A stretch of 64,000 bases of DNA from an uncultured Collinsella sp. (GTDB lineage: Bacteria > Actinomycetota > Coriobacteriia > Coriobacteriales > Coriobacteriaceae): the NCBI GenBank assembly GCA_959599095.1, contig CAUGGC010000008.1, forward strand, positions 8,727-72,726, read 5' to 3'. The notes under the pieces were generated by a model. That model saw only the letters and a list, made by a program, of their open reading frames with translations. It did not search any database and was not told the DNA's origin. A program made the translations under genes and the position numbers. Each line of letters starts with the position of its first letter. Within the stretch, counting starts at the first letter, position 1. This document shows positions 1 through 6,382 of the stretch, piece by piece.

Positions 1-405
1 AAATGCTGTTCGGTCGCCACGCCCGAGCAAAAGCATCGGCTCGAGCAGATTCTTGCCGAGTCCGAATCGCTCGATCATCGCGAAGCACGTCGCTTTTTCG
101 ATCTGGACAACCTGTTCCATGAGACGTGCTTTGAGATTGCCGGCCGTCACATGTTGTGGGATTGGATGAAGAGCGTCAATACGCATTTCGAGCGATATAA
201 GTTGTTGCGTATGGTGTCGCAGGATCTGGATTGGGAGCCGATTCGTCGGCAGCATCGCCGGATTCTCGAGGCCATTAAGAAGGGCGATACCGACACGGCG
301 AGCTATCTGGCGCAGACGCACTTGCATCTGATGCCCGAGGAGCAGGGCCCGGTCATCGCCTTACATCCCGACTATTTCGAACTGCCCAAAGACTCGTCTA
401 TCTAG
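1..405 (+). CDS. GntR-family regulator, FCD domain (5' truncated by window edge)
   Basis: The open frame runs in from the left edge, so only the C-terminal 134 residues are present. The segment is all-helical and carries the FCD effector-domain pattern: FDLDNLFH near the start, then a QHRRILEAIKKGD helix and a final histidine in AQTHLHL, the residues that normally bind metal or a carboxylate ligand in FadR/UxuR-type regulators. The N-terminal winged helix lies outside the window. The ligand cannot be deduced; the downstream LacI-type regulator would fit a sugar-acid locus, but that is only context. The gene ends 124 bases before the probable LacI start. Confidence 0.8.
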   Translation, partial: KCCSVATPEQKHRLEQILAESESLDHREARRFFDLDNLFHETCFEIAGRHMLWDWMKSVNTHFERYKLLRMVSQDLDWEPIRRQHRRILEAIKKGDTDTASYLAQTHLHLMPEEQGPVIALHPDYFELPKDSSI

Positions 406-529
406 CCCATCACCGCATCTGCTCGAGATGCAAAAACGATGCTGCTCACCTACAGCGTTTTGCAACCGAGATTTTTAAAAAATGCCTAAAATGGCTCAGA
501 CCGCCGACAATTGGGAAACGGGGTGCGTT

Positions 530-1552
530 ATGGCGCAGATGAGAATCAAGGACATTGCCGTCGAGGCGGGCGTGAGTCCGGCCACGGTCTCGCGCTATCT
601 CAATAACCGCCCCGGGCAAATGACCGAGGAAACCCGTGCTCGCATCGCGGCGGTTATAGAGCGCACCGGCTATCGCCCGCGTGCCGCCGCGCGCAATCTG
701 CGCAGCTCGCGCACCAACCTCATCGGCGTGATCCTGGCCGACATCGCCAACCCGTTCTCGAGCGCCATGCTCGAAGGGCTTTCCGCCAGTGCCGCCGCGC
801 GCGGCTGCTCGCTTATGACTGCCATTAGCGGCAATGATTCCGCCAAGGAAGCAGAGTCGCTCACCAGACTTATCGATGCCGGCGTGGACGGTCTGGTCGT
901 CAACACCTGCGGCGGCAATGACGAGGCGATTGCCGCGGCTGCGGGACGCCTGCCCGTCGTGCTGCTCGACCGCGATGTTGCCGACGGCGGTGTCGATCTG
1001 GTGACATCTAACAACCGCGAGCTGGTTGCCGGCCTGGTGGACGCTTTGGCTGTTGCGGGCAGCGAGCGCCTGTGCCTGCTCACCGAGGCAAGCGATGACA
1101 GCCCCGTGCGTCGCGAGCGCGCTGAGGCCTTTGCCGAAGAGCTTTCGCGACGCGGCCTTGCGGGCGAGGTCATCACCCTGGCCGATGGCGGTGCCACGGG
1201 CGTTGGCCGTTTGGACGAGACCATCCGCGACTACGCGGGCAAAAGGCTCGGCCTTATTGCTGTCAACGGCCTGGTCTTCCTGCGCCTGACCGAGGCGCTG
1301 GCGCAGCTTGGTCCCTCGCTGCCGGCGGGTCTCAAGATCGCAACGTTTGACGACTATCCCTGGAATCACGTGCTCTTTGGCGGCGTGACCACGGCCGCGC
1401 AAGACACCCTCACCATTGCCGAGCGCGTAGTCGAGCGCCTCTCCGAGCGCATCGACGTTGTTACCACCACCGTGGGCGAGGCCGCAAAGCTCGCCCCCAA
1501 GCGCATCGAGATTCCCGGCCACATCGAACACCGCGCATCGACCTCGCGCTAG
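530..1552 (+). CDS. LacI-family transcriptional regulator
   Basis: 340 residues. The N-terminus is a textbook LacI helix-turn-helix and hinge (IKDIAVEAGVSPATVSRYLN, then ARIAAVIERTGYRPRAAARNL), followed by a periplasmic-binding-like effector domain opening with LIGVILADIANPFSS. It should bind an operator as a dimer and respond to a small carbohydrate; the ligand is not predictable here. I chose the ATG at 530 because a GGGG stretch lies about 8 bases before it and it puts the HTH near residue 5; the upstream in-frame ATG at 482 has no ribosome site and would add 16 unrelated residues. An ATG at 539 is also possible. Confidence 0.85.
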   Translation: MAQMRIKDIAVEAGVSPATVSRYLNNRPGQMTEETRARIAAVIERTGYRPRAAARNLRSSRTNLIGVILADIANPFSSAMLEGLSASAAARGCSLMTAISGNDSAKEAESLTRLIDAGVDGLVVNTCGGNDEAIAAAAGRLPVVLLDRDVADGGVDLVTSNNRELVAGLVDALAVAGSERLCLLTEASDDSPVRRERAEAFAEELSRRGLAGEVITLADGGATGVGRLDETIRDYAGKRLGLIAVNGLVFLRLTEALAQLGPSLPAGLKIATFDDYPWNHVLFGGVTTAAQDTLTIAERVVERLSERIDVVTTTVGEAAKLAPKRIEIPGHIEHRASTSR

Positions 1553-1555
1553 TCT

Positions 1556-1590
1556 GTGTGATAATATATAGACAATGTCATACAGGAGGT
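1556..1590 (+). promoter_or_regulatory. Extended -10 promoter, small dyad and strong RBS
   Basis: TGTGATAATAT at about 1557-1567 is an extended -10 element. It is followed by the odd palindrome GACA-A-TGTC at 1571-1579 and AGGAGG at 1584-1589, six bases before the ATG at 1595. The dyad between promoter and start would suit autoregulation by the ribbon-helix-helix end of the encoded protein. Confidence 0.45.
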
Positions 1591-1594
1591 ATCC

Positions 1595-2089
1595 ATGGCT
1601 GCGTCTGTGCTGAGTGTGCGTGTGGACTCGTCAATTAAAGACTCATTTGCCGAGCTGTGCGAAGAACTTGGCATGACTTCGTCTGTTGCGGTCAATATGT
1701 TTATGAGACAGATGCTGCGCGAGCGCTCACTGCCGTTTGTTCCTTCACTTGGTAAAAGCTCTGCGAGCGAAAGCGCCGCGACGGGCATTTTGGATACTGC
1801 CCAGATTGAGTCCGCCGTCCGCGAGGCAGCCAGCTCGATTCCCGCCATCAAAACCGTGATTCTTTTTGGTTCGTATGCCCGGGGCGAGGCACATGTCGAT
1901 AGCGATATTGACTTGCGTCTCGAAGTCGATCGCGAGCAGGGCTTTGGTCTTTTCGCGCTGTCGGCGTTTGGTGAGGCGGTGCGCAAAGAAACCGGGAGGC
2001 AGGTTGACCTCGTCTCGAGTGATTATCTTGATGACGATCTTGCCGCGGTAATCGAGCGCGAAGGAGTGATCCTTTATGATCGCGCGTAA
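1595..2089 (+). CDS. RelB/DinJ-like antitoxin domain fused to MNT-type nucleotidyltransferase
   Basis: 164 residues in two parts. Residues 1-50 resemble the ribbon-helix-helix domain of RelB/DinJ antitoxins (LSVRVDSSIKDSFAELCEEL, then SSVAVNMFMRQML). Residues about 70-160 form a minimal nucleotidyltransferase with GSYARGEAHVDSDIDL, which holds the GS...DxD catalytic core of MNT proteins. Free-standing MNT proteins act as antitoxins of HEPN ribonucleases by AMPylating them; here the enzyme is joined to a DNA-binding domain, which could provide autorepression. No intact HEPN partner follows, only a 14-codon remnant that overlaps the stop. It could instead be an orphan regulator. Confidence 0.75.
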   Translation: MAASVLSVRVDSSIKDSFAELCEELGMTSSVAVNMFMRQMLRERSLPFVPSLGKSSASESAATGILDTAQIESAVREAASSIPAIKTVILFGSYARGEAHVDSDIDLRLEVDREQGFGLFALSAFGEAVRKETGRQVDLVSSDYLDDDLAAVIEREGVILYDRA

Positions 2090-2120
2090 GTCAGACAGCC
2101 TGTTCGCACACGTTTTTTGA
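2076..2120 (+). pseudogene. 14-residue remnant, possible HEPN partner start
   Basis: An ATG at 2076 overlaps the end of the RelB-MNT gene in the +1 frame and reads MIARKSDSLFAHVF before a TGA at 2118. MNT genes usually overlap the start of their HEPN toxin gene this way, so this may be the surviving first codons of a deleted partner. The length is too short to prove it. Confidence 0.25.
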
Positions 2121-2134
2121 GCGCTTGATACGCT

Positions 2135-2150
2135 TTAACCCTGCGGAAAC
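2135..2150 (+). promoter_or_regulatory. GlnR-box-like sequence upstream of glnA-like gene
   Basis: TTAAC, six bases, then GAAAC match the actinobacterial GlnR half-site pattern GTNAC-n6-GAAAC with one mismatch. It lies 66 bases before the start at 2216. The sequence TAAnnnTGCGGAAACA recurs upstream of glnN at 55810-55825. A second GAAAC occurs at 2187-2191 with a poor partner. Confidence 0.5.
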
Positions 2151-2215
2151 ATTTTTCTGCGATAGTATCTGCGATATAGACCAGTCGAAACCCGCCCGAA
2201 AGAAAGGGGAGCGAC

Positions 2216-3553
2216 ATGAACCAGCAGAACATTGATTACGTACTCCGCTCCGTAGAGCAGCGTGACATCCGCTTTGTGCGTCTGTGGTTTGTCGACATTC
2301 TCGGCCGCCTCAAGAACTTTGCCATTAGCCCCGAGGACCTCGAGGTCGCTTTTGAGGAGGGTATTGGCTTTGACGGCTCTGCCATCGAGGGCTTTGCTAC
2401 GCCCGAGGAAGCCGACATGCTGGCGTTTCCCGATGCTTCGACCTTCCAGATCCTGCCGTGGCGCCCGAGCCACAACGGCGTCGCCCGCGTGTTCTGCGAC
2501 GTGTGCACCCCCGATCGCAGGCCGTTTGCCGGCGACCCGCGCGACGCCCTGCGCCGCATGTTCTATAAGGCCGAGAAGGCCGGCTACCTGCTCAACGTGG
2601 GTGCCGAGCTGGAGTACTATTACTTCCCCGACGAGCACACGCCCGAGCCGCTCGACAACGTGGGCTACTTTGACCTTTCGGTGAGCGATGCCGCCCGCGA
2701 CCTGCGTCGCAACACGGTCCTCACGCTGGAGAAGATGTCCGTGCCCGTGGAGTACACCTTCCACGCCGCCGGCCGCTCGCAGCACGGCATGAGCTTGCGC
2801 CACGCCGAGGCCCTGAGCATGTCCGACGCCATCACCACGGCCAAGCTCATCATTAAGCAGCAGGCATACGAGAGCGGTTGCCACGCCTCCTTTATGCCCA
2901 AGCCGTTAGCGGGCGAGGACGGCAGCGCTATGTTCCTGTGCCAGTCGCTGTTCGACCATGACGGCAACAATGTCTTTTGGGGCGAGGACGACGAGAAGTA
3001 CCATCTCTCCGACGTCGCCAAGCACTATATGGCCGGCATCCTGGCGCACGCGCGCGAGATCAGCGCTATCACTAATCCCACGGTCAATTCGTACAAGCGC
3101 ATCACCACGGGCGGCGACTCCGTGCCGCAGTACGCCACGTGGGGCCTGCGCAACCGCGCGAGCATGGTTCGCATCCCGGTCTACAAGCCCGGCAAGCAGC
3201 TGTCCACGCGCATCGAGCTGCGCAGTCCCGATCCCATGGCCAATCCGTACCTGGTCAACGCCGTTACGCTGGCGGCTGGTCTGGATGGCATCGAGCGCAA
3301 GCTGGAGCTCCCACCCGAGGCCACGGCCGAGACGCTCAAGCTCACCGACCGTCAGATGGTCGAGGCCGGCTACACGCCGCTGCCGCGCTCGCTCAAAGAG
3401 GCGCTCGACGTGTTTGAGGACTCGCAGTTTATGAAGGATGCCCTCGGCGAGCACATCCACAGTTTCTTCCTCAAAAAGAAGCGCGACGAGTGGCATAAGT
3501 TTGAGTCTACGATCACCGAGTGGGAGATCAAGCACTACCTGGCGAACTCCTAA
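2216..3553 (+). CDS. Glutamine synthetase type I family protein with degenerate active site
   Basis: 445 residues, the length of short GSI-alpha enzymes, and no adenylylation-loop motif. The fold is clear: FDGSAIEGF, AELEYYYF, FMPKPL, NPTVNSYKR, then STRIELRSPDP. Several catalytic positions are altered. The usual HEVxxGQxE segment reads HAAGRSQHGM, removing both metal-binding glutamates; NGSGMH reads DGSAMF, losing the metal histidine and ammonium-site asparagine; and the flap GYEAP reads GGDSVP. The first two glutamates and the last one survive. Enzyme activity is therefore doubtful, and a sensing role or altered substrate is possible. A GGGG-rich ribosome site precedes the ATG. The GlnR-like gene follows after 50 bases, probably in one operon; the active type III enzyme is at 55905. 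Confidence 0.85.
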   Translation: MNQQNIDYVLRSVEQRDIRFVRLWFVDILGRLKNFAISPEDLEVAFEEGIGFDGSAIEGFATPEEADMLAFPDASTFQILPWRPSHNGVARVFCDVCTPDRRPFAGDPRDALRRMFYKAEKAGYLLNVGAELEYYYFPDEHTPEPLDNVGYFDLSVSDAARDLRRNTVLTLEKMSVPVEYTFHAAGRSQHGMSLRHAEALSMSDAITTAKLIIKQQAYESGCHASFMPKPLAGEDGSAMFLCQSLFDHDGNNVFWGEDDEKYHLSDVAKHYMAGILAHAREISAITNPTVNSYKRITTGGDSVPQYATWGLRNRASMVRIPVYKPGKQLSTRIELRSPDPMANPYLVNAVTLAAGLDGIERKLELPPEATAETLKLTDRQMVEAGYTPLPRSLKEALDVFEDSQFMKDALGEHIHSFFLKKKRDEWHKFESTITEWEIKHYLANS

Positions 3554-3603
3554 TCGCGCTGGCTTGTTCCAGTACGATTGAGCTCATTTCTTTGGAGGCC
3601 GAT

Positions 3604-4266
3604 ATGTCCGAAAAGAGTGCCCTGTTCATGGCGCGCACGACGCGCTTCCACGAGTTTGCCCGCAGCTTGACGACTACCCTTGGTGTCGAGGTGAGCCTGG
3701 CAACCCCCGATTCGCCGACTGCGGCGCACGACTTTGACCTGCTGATCCTCGATTCCGATGGCATCCGCAGCGACCGTATCGATCAGATTGCCAAGTGGCT
3801 TGACGATCGCGGCGGCGTCCCCATGTTGGTGATCGTCGACGACGAGGCGCTCGGCACCTTGCGCCTGCCGAATCACGCGCATGCCGACTTTGTGTGCCCC
3901 ACGGCGACGCCCAACGAGCTCAAGGCTCGCGCGCAGCGCCTGATGGGCGAGGAGGAGACCGTCACCGCCGACGATGTGCTCAACATCGATAACCTCGAGA
4001 TCAACCTGGCTACCTACCAGGTGACGCTCGATGATGAGCCCATCGACCTGACGCTGATGGAGTACTCGCTGCTGAGCTTTTTGGCGACGCACCCCAACCG
4101 CGCCTACAGCCGCGAGGTGCTGCTGCACCGCGTGTGGGGCTTTGAGTACTGCGGCGGCACGCGCACCGTTGACGTGCACATCCGACGCATCCGCTCCAAG
4201 GTGGGCCCGCAGATTGCAGCGCACATCACCACCGTCCGCGGCGTGGGCTATCTGTTTAAGGACTAG
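3604..4266 (+). CDS. GlnR-like orphan OmpR-family response regulator
   Basis: 220 residues: a diverged receiver-like domain (residues 1-115, with LLILDSDG) and an OmpR winged helix (about 125-218). The C-terminal stretch GGTRTVDVHIRRIRSKVGP closely follows the recognition helix of actinobacterial GlnR, the global nitrogen regulator, and no histidine kinase is adjacent, as for GlnR. Position after a glutamine-synthetase-family gene supports a nitrogen role. I start at the ATG at 3604, eight bases after GGAGG; the frame is open further up but only through the preceding gene's end. Other OmpR regulators share the fold, so the GlnR name is a strong inference rather than proof. Confidence 0.75.
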   Translation: MSEKSALFMARTTRFHEFARSLTTTLGVEVSLATPDSPTAAHDFDLLILDSDGIRSDRIDQIAKWLDDRGGVPMLVIVDDEALGTLRLPNHAHADFVCPTATPNELKARAQRLMGEEETVTADDVLNIDNLEINLATYQVTLDDEPIDLTLMEYSLLSFLATHPNRAYSREVLLHRVWGFEYCGGTRTVDVHIRRIRSKVGPQIAAHITTVRGVGYLFKD

Positions 4267-4270
4267 ATTT

Positions 4271-4303
4271 CCACCACAAAGGGGACAGGCACCTTTGTGG
4301 TGG
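4271..4303 (+). repeat. 33-bp palindrome, CCACCACAAAGG family
   Basis: CCACCACAAAGG on the left pairs with CCTTTGTGGTGG on the right around a GGACAGGCA centre. It starts four bases after the GlnR-like stop and could act as a terminator, being followed by TTTTG. Related copies lie at 14252, 15850, 16804, 25698 and 58766. Confidence 0.8.
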
Positions 4304-4419
4304 TTTTGCCGCAGGCCGGGTCCTTTTGGGCCTGCAGCAGAACTTAAGCCTTCCTAAAAGATTGCGTTCTCATACACTTGCGCCCGCATATTGGGGTACA
4401 ACTCAACGTGAACAATGAT

Positions 4420-4443
4420 GGCCCGCCACATGTTTGGCGGGCC
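4420..4443 (+). terminator. Hairpin upstream of htrA
   Basis: GGCCCGCCA and TGGCGGGCC form a 9-bp stem with a 6-base loop followed by TTTGGTTA. It sits 30 bases before the htrA start and covers an ATG at 4434, which argues against that ATG as the start. It may be a weak terminator or leader hairpin. Confidence 0.45.
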
Positions 4444-4472
4444 TTTGGTTATTTGACGAAAGGATCGCAGCC

Positions 4473-5933
4473 ATGAGCGAGAACGATTCCCAGCGTCCAC
4501 AGGATGTTGGCAATGCCGGCGAGACTCAGCAGCAGCCGCGCGTGCAGGTGGAGTCGACGCCTGCCGGCAGCAACATTCCCTACGTGCAGGCTTACGACAC
4601 ACAGACCGGAAAGCCGCTGGGCAGCCAGCAGGTTGTAAACAAGCACACAGTGGTCAAGACCAAGACCAAAAAGCTGCCGATCTTTATTACGGCGCTCGCC
4701 GGTTGTGCCTGCGGAGCTCTGCTGGTCATTGCGCTCATCATGAGTGGCACGCTCGATATCGGCGGCGGCAAGAATGCCGTGACAGCGGGCGCTTCGGGTT
4801 CGTCGACACAAAAGATCACGATCGACTCCGAGGACACCACGCTGGCCGAGGCCGTTTCTGCCAAGGCATTGCCCTCCGTGGTTTCCATTACCGCCACTTC
4901 GAGCGGCAGCCAGAATGGCTCGCTTTCGCAGTCTGCCGACGAGTCGGATAGTTCAGGCAGCGTCGGTTCGGGCGTGGTGCTCGATACCGAGGGCCACATC
5001 CTCACCAACAACCACGTGGTCGATGGTTACGACCAGTACGTGGTGACCATGGACGACGGCACCACCTATGAGGCCGAGTTCGTGGGCAACGATGCTTCGA
5101 GCGACCTCGCCGTCATTAAGCTCAAGGACGCCGACGCCTCCAAGCTCACGCCGATCGAGATCGGCGACTCCTCCAAGCTCAACGTGGGCGAGTGGGTCAT
5201 GGCGATCGGCTCGCCGTTTGGCAACGAGCAGTCTGTCTCCACGGGTATCGTGTCGGCGCTGTATCGCTCCACGGCTATGAGCTCTACCAGCGGTAACACC
5301 ATCTATGCCAACATGATCCAGACCGATGCCGCCATCAACCCGGGCAACTCCGGCGGCGCGCTCGTCAACGACAATGGCGAGCTTGTGGGTATCAACTCGC
5401 TCATCGAGAGCTACTCGGGCTCCAGCTCGGGCGTGGGCTTTGCCATTCCCGTTAACTACGCCAAGAACATTGCCGACCAGATCATCGACGGCAAGACGCC
5501 GGTGCATCCGTACATGGGCGCTACGCTTTCGAGCGTCAATGCGCTCAACGCCCGCACCAACAAGCTGAGCACCGATAGCGGCGCGTATGTGGCGAGCGTC
5601 GTTGAGGACGGCCCTGCCGCCAAGGCTGGCATTCAGGAGGGCGACGTCATCACCAAGCTGGGCGATGACGAGATCACGAGCGCCGATGGCCTGATCATCG
5701 CACTGCGCAGCCACGAGGTGGGCGAGAAGGTCGAGATCACACTCATGCGCGGCAAGGAAGAGAAGAAGGTCACTGTCGAGCTGGGCTCCGACGAGGAGCT
5801 GCAGAACCAGCAGCAGGATGACAGCTCGACCGACACCGGCAACGGCGGTATTACCGACGAGCAGCTGCGCCAGTACCTGGAGGAGCTGCTGGGCCAGCAG
5901 GGCCAGGGCCAGGGCTACGGTCAGGGTTACTAA
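4473..5933 (+). CDS. htrA: HtrA/DegP-type membrane-anchored serine protease
   Basis: 486 residues. A cytosolic N-terminus of about 75 residues precedes one membrane segment (FITALAGCACGALLVIALIM). The trypsin-like domain has the full triad: His181 in TNNHVVDG, Asp211 in SSDLAVIKL and Ser293 in NPGNSGGA. A PDZ domain follows (about 375-455), and the tail is rich in Gln/Gly (QGQGQGYGQGY). Such proteases degrade or refold damaged proteins outside the membrane during envelope stress. The start is the ATG after AAAGGA at 4459-4464; an upstream in-frame ATG at 4434 is inside a hairpin. A strong terminator follows at 5960. Confidence 0.93.
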   Translation: MSENDSQRPQDVGNAGETQQQPRVQVESTPAGSNIPYVQAYDTQTGKPLGSQQVVNKHTVVKTKTKKLPIFITALAGCACGALLVIALIMSGTLDIGGGKNAVTAGASGSSTQKITIDSEDTTLAEAVSAKALPSVVSITATSSGSQNGSLSQSADESDSSGSVGSGVVLDTEGHILTNNHVVDGYDQYVVTMDDGTTYEAEFVGNDASSDLAVIKLKDADASKLTPIEIGDSSKLNVGEWVMAIGSPFGNEQSVSTGIVSALYRSTAMSSTSGNTIYANMIQTDAAINPGNSGGALVNDNGELVGINSLIESYSGSSSGVGFAIPVNYAKNIADQIIDGKTPVHPYMGATLSSVNALNARTNKLSTDSGAYVASVVEDGPAAKAGIQEGDVITKLGDDEITSADGLIIALRSHEVGEKVEITLMRGKEEKKVTVELGSDEELQNQQQDDSSTDTGNGGITDEQLRQYLEELLGQQGQGQGYGQGY

Positions 5934-5959
5934 CGAGCTGTATCGCACATACCAATGCC

Positions 5960-6000
5960 AGAGGGGGCTGTTCCGCCAACGCGGGACAGCCCCCTCTTTT
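5960..6000 (+). terminator. Rho-independent terminator of htrA
   Basis: AGAGGGGGCTGT pairs with ACAGCCCCCTCT, a 12-bp perfect stem with a 14-base middle, followed by TTT. Confidence 0.85.
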
Positions 6001-6003
6001 CGC

Positions 6004-6034
6004 GATGATCCCTTGGGGACGGAGGAAAACGGAT
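6004..6034 (+). repeat. Degenerate palindrome with GGGGACGG centre
   Basis: TGATCC and GGATCA bracket TTGGGGACGGAGG. The layout resembles the other short palindromes with a GGGGACAG-type centre (4271, 14198, 29713), although the arms are different and short. Confidence 0.4.
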
Positions 6035-6071
6035 CACTTGGGGCTGATAAGAGGCCTGGTTCATAATGGTC

Positions 6072-6276
6072 TGGACAGTTAGTTCAGATACGTATAAATC
6101 TAGAGCAGCTTGGGATGCGTTTTGAGCAATTTTTGATTGGGATGGGGCTCGAATGGGTGTTTGGAAGGAAGAGTGGGACGTTTACATGGTCTCGAGGAGC
6201 CCAAATTAGTTGAAACAGGGGTGTTCGTGCCTGATTCAGCTCTAGGATTTATACGTATCTGAACTAATTGTCCACC
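6072..6276. mobile_element. About 205-bp element with 30-bp terminal inverted repeats
   Basis: The left end 6072-6107 and right end 6239-6276 are inverted copies: TGGACA, one variable base, TTAGTTCAGATACGTATAAA, then TC and TAGAGC with one extra base on the right. The middle has no gene. This is the form of a MITE or an insertion-sequence relic. The interior holds TTGGGATGGGGCTC at 6137-6150, a 14-mer also found in the hairpin at 55618-55693. The rest of the htrA-ligA gap holds only the terminator and palindrome listed. Confidence 0.7.
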
Positions 6277-6382
6277 CCAGTCTGGCGGCTGCCGATTCGG
6301 TGCGGTTCGAGACCGCTATTCGGCCCCTTTGCGACCGGTGGTACTCTAGTATCCGTTTGAAATCGAGCGAAGGAGTGCCGCT

